A stretch of DNA of 64,000 nt from an uncultured Prevotella sp. (GTDB lineage Bacteria; Bacteroidota; Bacteroidia; Bacteroidales; Bacteroidaceae): contig NZ_CAMJOS010000015.1 in NCBI RefSeq assembly GCF_946407605.1, positions 23,314-87,313 of the forward strand. Reading direction: 5' to 3'. This document shows, piece after piece, positions 1 through 11,100 of the stretch. The position numbers and the translations under genes were made by a program. How positions within the stretch are numbered: position 1 is the stretch's first letter; each line of letters begins with the position of its first letter. Below the pieces are notes generated by a model. That model made no database searches, was not told where the DNA came from, and saw only the letters and a list, made by a program, of their open reading frames with translations.

Positions 1-1
1 C

Positions 2-667
2 ATCAAGGCCCGCAGCGAGAATCAGCAGCGACTGATCAACGCCTACCACGACAACGATATGGTGTTTGCCGTAGGTCCGGCAGGAACGGGTAAGACCTAT
101 CTGTCGATAGCCCTCGCCGTCAAGGCCTTGAAGGAAAAGACCGCCAAAAAGATTATCCTGAGTCGTCCCGCCGTAGAAGCTGGCGAGAAGCTTGGTTTCC
201 TGCCTGGCGATATGAAGGACAAGATAGACCCCTATCTGCAGCCCCTTTACGACGCGCTGGAAGACATGATTCCGCAGGTAAAACTGCAGGACATGATGGA
301 GAAGCACGTCATTCAGATAGCGCCGCTGGCCTTTATGCGAGGCAGAACGCTGAGCGATGCCGTCGTCATTCTAGATGAAGCACAGAACACCACTCCCGCC
401 CAGATTCGCATGTTTCTGACCCGCATGGGTTGGAACACAAAGATGATCATTACAGGCGACATGACCCAGATTGACCTCCCCCACTCGCAGAAGAGCGGAC
501 TCATCGAGGCGCTGCATATATTAAATAATGTGGAAGGTATCGGCGTGGTGAACCTCAACGGAAAGGACATAGTGCGCCACAAGTTGGTGACGCGTATCGT
601 CAACGCTTACGAGAATTTTGATAAAGAACGAAATAACAATGAAAGCATTAACAAAGACGGACTTTAA
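2..667 (+). CDS. phoH: PhoH family protein, 5'-truncated by the window edge
   Basis: This is the C-terminal part of a PhoH-like P-loop ATPase. The frame is already open at base 2, so the true start lies left of the window. A Walker A motif (GPAGTGKT) is encoded just after position 76, and the Walker B-like ILDEAQN follows near position 370. PhoH proteins are predicted ATPases linked to RNA metabolism or phosphate stress; the exact role in Bacteroidetes is not settled. The 3' end overlaps the preferred purC start by 29 bases, which suggests co-transcription with purC. The family assignment is secure from the motifs. Confidence 0.93.
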   Translation: MKARSENQQRLINAYHDNDMVFAVGPAGTGKTYLSIALAVKALKEKTAKKIILSRPAVEAGEKLGFLPGDMKDKIDPYLQPLYDALEDMIPQVKLQDMMEKHVIQIAPLAFMRGRTLSDAVVILDEAQNTTPAQIRMFLTRMGWNTKMIITGDMTQIDLPHSQKSGLIEALHILNNVEGIGVVNLNGKDIVRHKLVTRIVNAYENFDKERNNNESINKDGL

Positions 668-1586
668 GTTCGAAGGACAGAAGAGCGTGTACCACGGAAA
701 GGTACGCGATGTGTACAACATCAACGACGACCTGATGGTGATGGTTGCCACCGACCGCATCTCGGCATTCGACGTAGTGCTGCCGAAAGGCATTCCCTTC
801 AAGGGTCAGGTGCTCAACCAGATTGCAGCACAGTTCCTGGATGCCACTACCGACATCTGTCCCAACTGGAAGCTGGCTACTCCCGACCCAATGGTAACTG
901 TGGGTCTGAAGTGCGAGGGATTCCGCGTGGAGATGATTATCCGCAGCATCCTGACGGGCTCAGCCTGGCGTGAGTATAAGAACGGCTGCCGCGAGCTGTG
1001 TGGTGTGAAGCTGCCCGACGGTATGAAGGAGAACGAGCGTTTCCCCGAGCCCATCATCACTCCTACGACGAAAGCCGACGAGGGTCACGACATGAATATC
1101 TCGAAGGAAGAAATCATCGCACAGGGCATCGTCTCTGCTGAAGACTACGCCATCATGGAGGACTACACCCGCAAGATCTTTGCCCGTGGACAGGAGATTG
1201 CCGCCAAGCGCGGATTGATTCTCGTCGACACCAAGTACGAGTTCGGCAAGCGCGACGGTAAGGTCTATCTCATCGACGAGATCCACACCCCCGACTCCAG
1301 CCGTTACTTCTATGCCGAGGGCTATGAGGAGAAGCTGGCTAAGGGCGAGCCCCAGAAGCAGTTGTCGAAGGAGTTCGTGCGCCAGTGGCTCATCGAGCAC
1401 AACTTCATGAACGAGCCCGGACAGGTGATGCCTGAGATTACTGACGAGTATGCCGAGAGCGTATCAGAGCGCTACATCGAGCTCTACGAGCACATCACTG
1501 GCAGCAAGTTTGACAAGGCCACCGAGACTGGCGACATCGCCGCCCGCATTGAAAAGAATGTGAGCGAGTGGCTGAAAAACCGTTAA
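639..1586 (+). CDS. purC: Phosphoribosylaminoimidazole-succinocarboxamide (SAICAR) synthase
   Basis: This cytosolic enzyme of purine synthesis joins CAIR and aspartate using ATP to give SAICAR. Recognisable family blocks are GKVRDVY near residue 20, [20 protein letters not shown], the [11 protein letters not shown] segment, LVDTKYEFG and [11 protein letters not shown]. The ATG at 639 gives a normal 315-residue protein. A TTG further upstream in the same frame would add seven residues with no homology support, so it was not used. The start lies inside the end of phoH. A second purine gene, purM, lies 3.6 kb downstream, but the two are not adjacent. Confidence 0.95.
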   Translation: MKALTKTDFKFEGQKSVYHGKVRDVYNINDDLMVMVATDRISAFDVVLPKGIPFKGQVLNQIAAQFLDATTDICPNWKLATPDPMVTVGLKCEGFRVEMIIRSILTGSAWREYKNGCRELCGVKLPDGMKENERFPEPIITPTTKADEGHDMNISKEEIIAQGIVSAEDYAIMEDYTRKIFARGQEIAAKRGLILVDTKYEFGKRDGKVYLIDEIHTPDSSRYFYAEGYEEKLAKGEPQKQLSKEFVRQWLIEHNFMNEPGQVMPEITDEYAESVSERYIELYEHITGSKFDKATETGDIAARIEKNVSEWLKNR

Positions 1587-1618
1587 TAATATTTTGACCC
1601 ATCACCCCCATTAGTCCC

Positions 1619-2353
1619 ATGACATACAAGCAGGAAGAGATTAATCCCTATCACGAAGGCGAGAAGGCGCAGCAGGTGGAGCAGATGTTCGACAACATCG
1701 CTCCCACCTACGACACGCTGAACCATCGCCTGTCGTGGGACATAGACCGCAGATGGCGCAGGAAAGCCATTCAGCAGCTGGCACCCTATAAGCCGCAGAC
1801 GATGCTCGACATCGCTACGGGTACTGGCGACTTTGCCATTATGGCGGCACAGATGCTGAAGCCCCAGCAGCTTGTTGGGGCCGACATCAGCGAAGGGATG
1901 ATGGATATTGGACGGAAGAAGGTTAAAGCGCAAGGACTCGACAAAATCATCTCCTTTGCAAAGGAAAACTGTCTGGCCCTAAGCTATGATGACGCTTCAT
2001 TCGATGCTGTGACAGCCGCCTTCGGCATCCGCAACTTTGCCGACCTGGACAAAGGGCTCAGCGAGATGTGCCGCGTGCTGAAGCCTGGCGGCCACCTGAG
2101 CATCGTCGAGCTGACCACACCAGTCAGCTTCCCCATGAAACAGCTCTTCCACATCTACTCTCACACGGTGCTGCCCGTCTACGGACGACTCATCTCTAAG
2201 GACACCAGCGCCTACTCTTATCTGACCAAGACCATTGAGGCCTTTCCGCAAGGTGAACGCATGCAGGACATTCTGCGGCGGGCTGGCTTCAAGGATGCCT
2301 CTTTCAAACGGCTCACCTTTGGTATATGCACCATGTATTTCGCCACTAAATAA
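1619..2353 (+). CDS. ubiE: Demethylmenaquinone methyltransferase (UbiE/MenG family)
   Basis: This SAM-dependent methyltransferase performs the final C-methylation in menaquinone synthesis; Bacteroidales respire with menaquinone. The N-terminus [28 protein letters not shown] is spread over residues 20-47 and is the family signature. The SAM-binding motif I is [10 protein letters not shown], followed by GADISEGM and the AFGIRNF block. The length of 244 residues is standard. It lies 32 bases after purC and 9 bases before aroE, so the three genes probably share a transcript. Confidence 0.95.
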   Translation: MTYKQEEINPYHEGEKAQQVEQMFDNIAPTYDTLNHRLSWDIDRRWRRKAIQQLAPYKPQTMLDIATGTGDFAIMAAQMLKPQQLVGADISEGMMDIGRKKVKAQGLDKIISFAKENCLALSYDDASFDAVTAAFGIRNFADLDKGLSEMCRVLKPGGHLSIVELTTPVSFPMKQLFHIYSHTVLPVYGRLISKDTSAYSYLTKTIEAFPQGERMQDILRRAGFKDASFKRLTFGICTMYFATK

Positions 2354-2362
2354 TCAACTGTT

Positions 2363-3112
2363 ATGGACAAGTACGGACTTATTGGTTATCCCTTAGGGCA
2401 TTCGTTCTCCATCACCTACCACAATCAGCGGTTTGCCGATGAAGGTATTAATGCCAAGTACTTTAATTACGAGATTCCGAGCATCGACAACCTGACCGAA
2501 GTGCTCGACTCAAACCCCGAGCTGAAGGGGCTCAACGTCACCATTCCCTACAAGCAGAAGGTGATGGAGTATCTGGACTACATCAGTCCTGAGGCCCGCG
2601 CTATTGGTGCCGTCAACGTGATTCGCGTGATTCACGAAGGCAAGAACACCATTTTGAAGGGCTACAACTCCGATGTGATTGGCTTCACACAAAGCATAGA
2701 GCCCATGTTGGAGGAATATCACAAAAAAGCGCTGATACTCGGAACGGGCGGAGCTTCAAAGGCCATCAACTACGGCTTGAAGTCGCTCGGACTGGAAACG
2801 ATATTCGTCAGTCGCTATCGCAGACCAGGCACCATCTGCTACGAAGACATCACACCAGAGGTCGTCAAGGAGTATAACGTCATTGTGAACTGCACGCCGC
2901 TGGGCATGTATCCCAAGACAGAAGAGTGTCCTTTCCTGCCCTATGAGGCAATGGATGAAAAGAATATCCTGTATGACCTGATATACAATCCCGACGAGAC
3001 TCTGTTCATGAAGAAAGGAGCAGAACACGGCGCCAACGTGAAGAACGGTCTGGAGATGCTGTTGTTACAGGCCTTCGCTTCGTGGGAGTTCTGGAACGGC
3101 AAAGAGAAATAA
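2363..3112 (+). CDS. aroE: Shikimate dehydrogenase
   Basis: The enzyme reduces 3-dehydroshikimate to shikimate with NADPH in aromatic amino-acid synthesis. The shikimate-binding N-terminus YGLIGYPLGHSFS and the NVTIPYK catalytic segment (Lys base) are clear. The nucleotide-binding loop GTGGASKAI sits near residue 127, and VNCTPLGMYP comes later. The protein has 249 residues, slightly short of the usual 270, as is common in Bacteroidetes. It is closely spaced after ubiE and 15 bases before the TPM-domain gene. Confidence 0.94.
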   Translation: MDKYGLIGYPLGHSFSITYHNQRFADEGINAKYFNYEIPSIDNLTEVLDSNPELKGLNVTIPYKQKVMEYLDYISPEARAIGAVNVIRVIHEGKNTILKGYNSDVIGFTQSIEPMLEEYHKKALILGTGGASKAINYGLKSLGLETIFVSRYRRPGTICYEDITPEVVKEYNVIVNCTPLGMYPKTEECPFLPYEAMDEKNILYDLIYNPDETLFMKKGAEHGANVKNGLEMLLLQAFASWEFWNGKEK

Positions 3113-3127
3113 TCATCAACAAGCAAT

Positions 3128-4498
3128 ATGGAACTACCGTTTACCAATTTCAAACTCACAGGATTCAGCGGATGTCTGCTGTCGATACCTGCTTTGCTGT
3201 TTGTAGGCATTGCAGGCGTTATTGGTCAGCAGTTCTACGATGAGATATCGCCCTATATCATTATTGTCGCCACGCTGGCGGTTCTCGGCGTTATCATCTC
3301 TTACGGCAAAAGCGCCAACAAGACCCATGCTGACGATATAAAAAACTATAAGGACTTGCAGGAAGAGCTGAAGCATATCACGGTGAAATACAATGCCAAC
3401 ATTTCCGAACTGGAAACCAGCTATAAGAACGAGATCAAAGGACTGTCAAATATTTCAAAACTCACTCAGAAGTCCACTATCCGCTCTAACTATAGCTCGA
3501 AATACACGGCTACCCGCAAAGCCTACGAAAAGGAGCGCGACCAGTACCAGATGGTTTGGAAGGCCACACATGGCGGCATCAAACTGAAGAACATCTGGCA
3601 GATGCTCTTCTTCATTGGTTTCGTACTCATTCTCGGAGCATGCAGCTTCTCTATGGGCGTCACAATGGAACCCGAAGAGCCTGCTACTGAGATTACTGCC
3701 CTGATGCAGTCTCGCACTTGGAGTGCCGACAACATTCCCATGCCCCACATGACTGACGGCTCGCTGTATGTGTCTAATCCCGACAGCATCCTCTCGCAGA
3801 ACGTTGTCGACAGCATCAACGTCGTGCTGCGTCAGATGGATGAGCAGTTCGACATCGAGTCGGCCATGATTATCGTTGGACATATTGAGAACGACGACCC
3901 CATCGCTATGGTGCGTGGCGTCTATCAGAAATATGGTGTAGGCAAGAACAATCGCGGTCTGGTAATCGTAGTGGGTTATCTGGATCACAGCTACTTCATT
4001 GCTCCAGGACGAGCTCTCGAGGGTGACCTCACTGACTTGGAGAGCGACCAGCTGGCACGTACCTATCTTATTCCCAGCATGAAAGCCGAGCTGCCCGACA
4101 GCGGTATGCTCTATTTGGCTCGCGGCACCTATGCCCTGTTTGCAGAGAAGGATATGCCTGTCATGTCATCACTAACAAATACCTATAATGGTCAGGAAGA
4201 TGAAGAGGATACAGAGAGTATGATTATCATGCTGATCTTCACAGTACTGCTGGGGGGATGGGCATATTATGCCAACAGCATGTCGCGCAAACTGGGCTTC
4301 AACTCAACAAGCCAGACACGTCTGCGTGCTAACCCCTTCATCGACTACACTACGGCGGCAATAGCAGCCGGCAGCGTCCTCGGCAGTTCACGTTCATCGT
4401 CACATTCGTCTGGCGGCTGGGGCGGTGGCAGTTCTCACATCGGAGGCGGCTACGGTGGCGGCAGCTGGGGTGGCGGCGGTGCCGGAGGACGATGGTAA
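3128..4498 (+). CDS. TPM-domain (DUF477/YgcG-like) membrane protein with Gly-rich tail
   Basis: This is a membrane protein of 456 residues. Two hydrophobic segments lie near residues 17-58, followed by a charged coiled-coil-like region and another membrane segment near 160-180. A TPM fold (about residues 190-345) contains the typical YQKYGVGKNNRGLVIVVG block. A further membrane segment near 360 leads to an unusual C-terminus of Ser, Gly and Trp (GGWGGGSSHIGGGYGGG). The family occurs beside lemA in many bacteria, and lemA is the next gene here. Its molecular function is not known; roles in photosystem repair or phosphatase activity come from plant relatives and should not be assumed. Confidence 0.85.
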   Translation: MELPFTNFKLTGFSGCLLSIPALLFVGIAGVIGQQFYDEISPYIIIVATLAVLGVIISYGKSANKTHADDIKNYKDLQEELKHITVKYNANISELETSYKNEIKGLSNISKLTQKSTIRSNYSSKYTATRKAYEKERDQYQMVWKATHGGIKLKNIWQMLFFIGFVLILGACSFSMGVTMEPEEPATEITALMQSRTWSADNIPMPHMTDGSLYVSNPDSILSQNVVDSINVVLRQMDEQFDIESAMIIVGHIENDDPIAMVRGVYQKYGVGKNNRGLVIVVGYLDHSYFIAPGRALEGDLTDLESDQLARTYLIPSMKAELPDSGMLYLARGTYALFAEKDMPVMSSLTNTYNGQEDEEDTESMIIMLIFTVLLGGWAYYANSMSRKLGFNSTSQTRLRANPFIDYTTAAIAAGSVLGSSRSSSHSSGGWGGGSSHIGGGYGGGSWGGGGAGGRW

Positions 4499-4553
4499 CA
4501 TTAGACATTAAAGAATAAAGAATAAAACAACAAACCTCAAAAAAATTACAATC

Positions 4554-5162
4554 ATGAGCAACAATGCAAGCAAGAGTGGTTTCTCAAAGAACACCCTCAT
4601 TATCGGAGCAGTATTGGCAGTCATCGTTATCTGGGCTATCAGCGCCTACAACGAAATGGTGAAGGTAGAAGAACAGGCTACCACAGAGTGGGCCAAGGTG
4701 CAGTCGGCCTATCAGCGTCGCGCTGACCTCATCCCCAACTTGGTGAATGTGGTGAAGGGCTATGCCTCTCACGAGAAAGAGACGTTGGAGGGTGTAGTCA
4801 ATGCACGTGCCAAGGCAACAAGCATCACCGTTGATGCCGACGACCTAACTCCCGAGAAGCTGGAGCAGTTCCAGCAGGCTCAGAGTGAACTCTCTCAGGC
4901 ACTTGGTAAGCTGCTGGCTGTACAGGAGAACTATCCCGACCTGAAGGCTAACGAGAACTTTATGGACCTGCAGAAGCAGCTAGAAGGAACGGAGAACCGC
5001 ATCAACGAAGCCCGTAACAGCTTCAATACCGCCGTTCAGGAGTATAACCTGAAAATCCGTAAGTTCCCCAACACCCTCCTCGCTGGTATCTTTGGTTTCG
5101 ACAAGATGGCAAAATTCGAGGCTGATGCCGCAGCTCAAAAAGCTCCTGAAGTACAGTTCTAA
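4554..5162 (+). CDS. lemA: LemA family protein
   Basis: LemA-family protein of 202 residues with one N-terminal membrane segment (about residues 12-30). A long helical domain follows, with the hallmarks YNEMVKVEEQATTEWAKVQSAYQRRADLIPNLV (in pieces), ARAKATS and the C-terminal FNTAVQEYNLKIRKFP. The family is predicted to expose its helical bundle outside the cytoplasmic membrane; the function is unknown. It pairs with the TPM-domain gene 55 bases upstream. The intervening bases are A-rich, with the near-repeat AAAGAATAAAGAATAAAA, and have no clear Shine-Dalgarno sequence. Confidence 0.93.
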   Translation: MSNNASKSGFSKNTLIIGAVLAVIVIWAISAYNEMVKVEEQATTEWAKVQSAYQRRADLIPNLVNVVKGYASHEKETLEGVVNARAKATSITVDADDLTPEKLEQFQQAQSELSQALGKLLAVQENYPDLKANENFMDLQKQLEGTENRINEARNSFNTAVQEYNLKIRKFPNTLLAGIFGFDKMAKFEADAAAQKAPEVQF

Positions 5163-5168
5163 TAATAT

Positions 5169-6335
5169 ATGAGTGACAATCGTTATATGATGCGTGGCGT
5201 TTCGGCCGCAAAAGAAGACGTCCACGCAGCTATCAAGAACATAGACAAGGGTATCTTCCCACAGGCATTCTGTAAGATTATCCCCGACATCCTTGGCGGC
5301 GATCCTGAGTATTGCAACATCATGCATGCTGACGGCGCCGGCACCAAGTCGAGTCTCGCCTACATGTATTGGAAAGAGACTGGCGACCTGAGTGTGTGGA
5401 AGGGTATTGCCCAGGATGCCATCGTGATGAATACCGACGACCTGCTGTGCGTGGGTGCTGTGGACAACATCCTCGTGAGCAGCACCATCGGCCGTAATAA
5501 GATGCTAGTACCAGGCGAAGTAATCTCTGCCATTATCAACGGTACCGACGAGCTGCTGGCCGAACTGCGTGAGATGGGTATCGGCATCTACCCGACTGGT
5601 GGTGAGACAGCCGACGTGGGCGACCTCGTTCGCACCATCATCGTCGACTCAACGGTTACGTGCCGCATGAAGCGTAGCGACGTCATCAACAATGCCAATA
5701 TCCGTCCGGGCGACGTGATTGTTGGTCTCTCGTCAACAGGTCAGGCCACCTACGAGAAGCGTTACAACGGCGGTATGGGTTCTAACGGACTCACCTCAGC
5801 CCGCCACGATGTCTTCGCCAAGTATCTGGCAGAGAAATATCCTGAGAGTTTCGACCATGCTGTGCCCAACGATTTGGTATATAGCGGCAAATATAAACTG
5901 ACCGACGCTGTCGAGGGGTCTCCCGTCGATGCTGGCCAGTTGGTTTTATCACCAACTCGCACCTACGCCCCCGTCATTAAGAAGTTGCTCGACGAGCTGC
6001 GTCCCGAGATTCACGGTATGGTGCATTGCACGGGCGGCGCCCAGACCAAGGTATTGCATTTTGTAAACGACAACTGCCGCGTCGTCAAGGACAACATGTT
6101 CCCTGTTCCCCCACTCTTCCACGCCATCCACGATTGTTCTGGCACCGACTGGAAGGAGATGTATCAGGTGTTCAACATGGGCCACCGCATGGAAATCTAT
6201 GTACGTCCAGAAGTGGCCGAGCAGGTTATCGCCATCAGCAAGTCGTTTAACATCGATGCCCAGGTGGTGGGCCACATCGAGGAAGGAAAGAAGAGCCTGA
6301 CTATCGAAAGCGAGTTTGGTACATTTAACTATTAA
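5169..6335 (+). CDS. purM: Phosphoribosylformylglycinamidine cyclo-ligase (AIR synthetase)
   Basis: The enzyme makes AIR from FGAM using ATP in purine synthesis. Family landmarks include HADGAGTKSSLAY near residue 58, the metal/ATP-binding AQDAIVMNTDDLLCVGA block, and GGETADVGDLV. Next comes GDVIVGLSSTGQATYEKRYNGGMGSNGLT, seen in segments. The HCTGGAQTK and FNMGHRME blocks are in the C-terminal half. The protein has 388 residues, the longer Bacteroidetes form (E. coli PurM is about 345). It starts 6 bases after lemA, so it is likely co-transcribed despite the unrelated function. Confidence 0.94.
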   Translation: MSDNRYMMRGVSAAKEDVHAAIKNIDKGIFPQAFCKIIPDILGGDPEYCNIMHADGAGTKSSLAYMYWKETGDLSVWKGIAQDAIVMNTDDLLCVGAVDNILVSSTIGRNKMLVPGEVISAIINGTDELLAELREMGIGIYPTGGETADVGDLVRTIIVDSTVTCRMKRSDVINNANIRPGDVIVGLSSTGQATYEKRYNGGMGSNGLTSARHDVFAKYLAEKYPESFDHAVPNDLVYSGKYKLTDAVEGSPVDAGQLVLSPTRTYAPVIKKLLDELRPEIHGMVHCTGGAQTKVLHFVNDNCRVVKDNMFPVPPLFHAIHDCSGTDWKEMYQVFNMGHRMEIYVRPEVAEQVIAISKSFNIDAQVVGHIEEGKKSLTIESEFGTFNY

Positions 6336-6356
6336 TTAAATAGGAAGTAGTGGGAA

Positions 6357-7118
6357 ATGACAGACAAAGTACAGATTATAGCAGGTCCCTGCGTTATCGA
6401 GTCAGCAGAGCTGTTGGATACGGTTGCCGCCACGTTGGTTGACATCAACCAGCGTCTGGGAACTGATATCATATTCAAGGCCTCGTTCGACAAGGCCAAT
6501 CGCACTTCTATTCACTCGTTCAGAGGTCCCGGCTTAGAAAAGGGACTTCAGATGCTGAGTGATGTGAAGAGTAAATACGGACTGCGGCTGTTGACCGATA
6601 TCCACGAAGCCTGGCAGGCAGAGCCTACCGGACAAGTGGTTGACGTCATTCAGATTCCCGCCTTCCTCTGCAGGCAGACTGACCTGCTAGTGGCAGCCGC
6701 CAAGACGGGCAAGACTGTCAACATCAAGAAGGCACAGTTCCTAGCTGGGCGTGACATGCGCTATCCAGTAGAGAAAGCCCGAGAGGCTGGTGCCAAGGAT
6801 ATCTGGCTCACCGAGCGCGGCAACATGATGGGCTACGGCAATCTGGTGGTCGACTTCCGCAACATCAGCGATATGCTCGACATCGTGCCTACAGTGGTGA
6901 TGGACTGCACCCATTCTGTACAGCGTCCCGATGCCCAGGGTGGTAAAACTGGCGGCGACCGCCGTTTTGTTCCTTCAATGGCATTGGCAGCAAAGGCCTT
7001 CGGCGCCACAGGTTATTTCTTTGAGGTGCACCCCACCCCAGACCAAGGACTGAGTGACGCCGCCAATATGCTGGAATTGGACAAATTAGAGAACCTTGTT
7101 AAGCAACTCATCGCATGA
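6357..7118 (+). CDS. kdsA: 3-deoxy-8-phosphooctulonate (KDO-8-P) synthase
   Basis: The enzyme condenses arabinose-5-phosphate with phosphoenolpyruvate to make KDO-8-P for the lipopolysaccharide inner core. The family blocks IIAGPCVIES, FKASFDKANRTS, RGPGLEKGL, IQIPAFLCRQTDLL, VNIKKAQFL and MDCTHSVQRP are all present. The length of 253 residues is slightly short but complete. Its stop overlaps the next start by four bases (ATGA). The next gene supplies its substrate, arabinose-5-phosphate, so the coupling makes metabolic sense. Confidence 0.96.
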   Translation: MTDKVQIIAGPCVIESAELLDTVAATLVDINQRLGTDIIFKASFDKANRTSIHSFRGPGLEKGLQMLSDVKSKYGLRLLTDIHEAWQAEPTGQVVDVIQIPAFLCRQTDLLVAAAKTGKTVNIKKAQFLAGRDMRYPVEKAREAGAKDIWLTERGNMMGYGNLVVDFRNISDMLDIVPTVVMDCTHSVQRPDAQGGKTGGDRRFVPSMALAAKAFGATGYFFEVHPTPDQGLSDAANMLELDKLENLVKQLIA

Positions 7119-8062
7119 CTACAAGAGAATACGGCATACAAGCCATCAAGGACGAGGCAGAGGCTCTGCTGGACTTGATTCCGAAAATGGACAAGAACTT
7201 TGACACAGCCGTCAACCTGATTCTTCAATGTAAGGGAAAGGTTGTTGTCACCGGCGTTGGCAAAAGCGGACATATCGGTGCCAAGATTGCCGCCACCTTC
7301 TCGTCGACAGGCACCCCATCGTTCTTCATCAACCCCCTTGACGTCTATCATGGCGACTTAGGCGTGATGACCCACGACGATGTGGTGATAGCCATCTCTA
7401 ACTCCGGTCAAACCGACGAGTTGCTGCGCTTCATCCCGATGGTGCTCCACATGGAGATACCTATTATCGGCATGAGCGGCAATCCCCGATCGCTGCTGGC
7501 AAAATACTCCACTTGCCACCTGAATGTTGGTGTCAAGAAAGAAGCCTGTCCGCTGAACCTAGCTCCCACCAGTAGCACTACAGCTGCTTTGGCTATGGGT
7601 GATGCTTTGGCCATAGCACTTATGCAGGAACGCGACTTCCGTCCTCAGGACTTTGCCCATTTTCATCCTGGCGGTGAGTTGGGCAAGCGCCTGCTTACAA
7701 CAGCCCAGGATGTGATGCGTTCTAACGACCTGCCCGTCTTCCCGCCCGAAACCCGTCTCGGCACAGCTATCATGCTGGTCAGCGAAGGCAAACTTGGTTT
7801 AGGTGTAGCCGAAGTGGACGGCAAGATCAACGGCCTCATCACCGATGGTGACATCCGTCGTGCTATAGAGCGCTGGCAGGCCGATTTCTTCAATCACACG
7901 GTCAGCGACATCATGACACGTACGCCGAAAACCGTCAAGCCAGAAACAAAGATTACAGAGATACAGAACATCATGCAGCAATACAAGATTCACTCTGTGT
8001 TGGTAGTCAGCAATGACAACAAGCTTTTGGGTGTTGTAGACCACTACTCATGCATGATCTGA
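7115..8062 (+). CDS. kdsD: Arabinose-5-phosphate isomerase (KpsF/KdsD)
   Basis: The enzyme converts ribulose-5-phosphate to arabinose-5-phosphate, the substrate of KdsA. The N-terminal SIS domain has the VVTGVGKSGHIGAKIAATFSSTG region (in pieces) and the sugar-binding SNSGQTDEL. The second half holds two CBS domains; their ends are visible at DGDIRRAI and the final IHSVLVVSNDNKLLGVVD. It is translationally coupled to kdsA by an ATGA overlap. The C-terminus ends SCMI soon after the second CBS motif, close to the usual family end. Confidence 0.94.
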   Translation: MTTREYGIQAIKDEAEALLDLIPKMDKNFDTAVNLILQCKGKVVVTGVGKSGHIGAKIAATFSSTGTPSFFINPLDVYHGDLGVMTHDDVVIAISNSGQTDELLRFIPMVLHMEIPIIGMSGNPRSLLAKYSTCHLNVGVKKEACPLNLAPTSSTTAALAMGDALAIALMQERDFRPQDFAHFHPGGELGKRLLTTAQDVMRSNDLPVFPPETRLGTAIMLVSEGKLGLGVAEVDGKINGLITDGDIRRAIERWQADFFNHTVSDIMTRTPKTVKPETKITEIQNIMQQYKIHSVLVVSNDNKLLGVVDHYSCMI

Positions 8063-8103
8063 GAAACGAGAACCGAATAATGAGAGTAATGAGGAATAAG
8101 ACG

Positions 8104-11100
8104 ATGAAGACGTTTAAGACGATACTGCTTGCGCTGATGTTGCTGCTGCCCCTGACGGCATCGGCCGAACACCTGTTCAAGATTCTTGATGCCCGCCGAG
8201 GACTCACATCTAGTCAGGTCAACTGCATCATGAAGGACTCAAGAGGATTCATGTGGTTCGGCACACCGGCAGGACTATACCGCTACGACGGCTATATCTT
8301 CAAGCATTTCCAAAGTGACTCACAAGATGGCTCTTCACTTCCCGACAGCTATATCGAAAGTATTCAGGAGGTGAATGGAGACCTTTGGATAAAGACGAAT
8401 TCAGGTTACTGTATCTACCATCCGCAAACTGAGACCTTTGAGCGCGACATGCGACTGGTGTTCTCAAAAATTGGTATGAAGGATGTACCCGACATTATCT
8501 ATATTGACAAGCACAAGAACCTGTGGGGATTCATTCCAGGCAGAGGCGCCATTTGTTATAACACGCAGCAGCAACTGCACTTCGAGTTTGGCTACAACAG
8601 CGATGCCAACGCCATTCCTCAGGGCAATATCTGTTCTATCGGCGAATGTAAGGATGGAACGTTGCTGGTCTATGAAGACGGCCGCATCATCTGCTGCGAT
8701 GTCATTCCTCAGCAGCATATTGTATGGAGGAATCTGGACATCGCCCAGCAGAAACTCAGACACACCAAGACACTTCGCATCTTTGCCGACCAGATGGACA
8801 ACCTTTGGCTTTATGGTCAGGGTACACTGTTCCTTTACAACAAGAAGGCACATCTTTGGGATACTCATATAGGCGACAAACTTGGACTGCAGGGCATCTC
8901 CGTTGACTATGCCGTCAACTCGATGGGAGGCGACCGCAGCGGCAACGTGTGGTTGGGAACCAGTCGTCACGGCCTGGTTAGCATGAATGTCAACACCCAC
9001 GAGATGTCGTTTGTAGAACTGAAGAGCATGACTCCCTACAGTAGGGCCAGAAACAATATCGGCGTTCAGAGCATCTATGTTGACGACACCGACCTGCTGT
9101 GGGTGGGAACAGCTAAGTCGGGTATCGCCTATTCCGGACAGAACATCTACAAATTCGAATCTGACATTCTGGGAGACATCACGGCTCTGGCACAAGACAG
9201 CACAGGAACCATCTGGTACGGAACCAGCGACAACGGCATCATCGGTTTTGAAGGCAAACTGGCCAGCCTGAAAGTGTCGGCCATTGCCTGCACAAAAGAC
9301 GGCAGCATTTGGGTTGGTTCAACGCAAAACGGTCTGACTCGCATCAAAGACGGACAGTCGAAGGTCTATTCCGCTGCTATGGACAGCACCCGCCGCGTGA
9401 TGATTGACGATCATATCAATGCGCTGACATCCGACAAGATGGGCAACCTCTGGGTGGCCACCGAGGGCGGTCTGCAGGTCTATAACCCCCGCACAGACCA
9501 GTTCTCAAACTATACCAAGGAGAACGGCAAGATTCGTGTCAACAACATTACGTCGCTCCATTACACCAAGAACAACAAGATGCTTATCGGCACCTCCGAG
9601 GGCATCATCATCCTCAACATCTCGACCTCCGAGATGAAATACCTGACGGGTAATTCCACCAACCTCCGCAAGTTCTCCAACAACTACGTCACTCAGGTCT
9701 ATGAAGACTCACGAGGCCTCATCTGGGTCGGAACTCGCGAGGGCGTCAACGTCTATAACCCCGAGAACGACATGCTAGACTACCTGAACGAGAAGAACGG
9801 ACTCTGCAATAACAACATCTGCGGCATTGCCGAAGATAAGCGCACTAACATCTGGCTGACAACGAGTAATGGTGTCAGCCGCATCGTTACACAGCGAAAC
9901 CACGAGGACGGCTCGTATAACTATGGTATCCACAACTACTCTCACAACGACGGATTGCAGAGTGATGAGTTCAACCCGGGCTCCATCCTGTTGAAACAAG
10001 ACGGCGAGGTGCTGATGGGCGGACTTAATGGTACCAACTGGGTACGAAAGAGGTCGGCCGACGAGTCCGAAGGTCTACCACGAGTCATGCTCACCCAACT
10101 GTTTATCGGCGAAGAGGAGATTCTTGTGGGTCACTCATATAATGGTAACGTACCTCTGCCCCAGGCTCTCAACGAGAGTAACCATATCGGACTGAACAGC
10201 GATCAGAACACTTTCACCATCAAGTTTGCAGCAGGCAACTACAACCAGAGCGAGGGTTTGCAGTTCATGTATCAGATGGAGGGATTGGACAAGGAATGGC
10301 ACGACGGCGACGCCATGAAGCATAGCGTCACCTTCACCGACCTGTCCTCAGGCTCCTACAAGCTGCATGTCAAGGCCCTCAGCGCCGAAGGTGCCGTGAG
10401 CAACCAGGAACGTATCATCGAGATAGTGGTTGGCAAGCCCTGGTTCCTGCAATGGTGGATGCTAGTTGTCTACGCCATCATCATTATTATCTGCGTCTAT
10501 CTCTGGAAACGCGGTATGGACCAGGTTCGCGGTCTCTGGAAGAGAAAGAACGCCATCATCGGCGAGCTGACCCGTCAGAAGGAGGAAATCAAGGCTGCCA
10601 GCGACGAACTGCGCCAGCCTATGTCACGCATGACATCCATCATCATGAACCTGTCGGAGAAAGAAACCACACTCGAGGAGCGCGAACAGCTCAACGCCCT
10701 TCACTCGCAGATGCTGCAGGTCATCACTCGCGTCAGCGATATGCAGATGGCTCTTGAGAATCCAGAAGACAAGGCCCGCAAGAACGTTCATAAGTTCTAC
10801 GAGCTGAACAGCAAGGGCGAAATGAACATGCCTGAAATATTGACCGACGAGCTCACCTCCGAGATTCGTCCCTATCAGGGTCAGTTGCCCACGCAGAAGT
10901 TCCGCGTGGTGTTCATCGACAGCAATCAGGAGTTCACCCAGTTCATCTACTCGCGCCTCAGATATGTCTACGAGTTCCATCCCTACGACAACATCCGCAA
11001 GGCAGCCACCGACATCGAGACCATGATACCCGACCTAGTTATCTGTAAGCAGGATATGCCCGACTTCACCGGTAGCGAGCTGTGCAATAACATCAAGATG

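Noticed and set aside
8050..8103. Upstream start of the degenerate regulator overlapping kdsD
   Set aside because: It would place 18 polar residues before the signal peptide; the ATG at 8104 gives a normal export signal.
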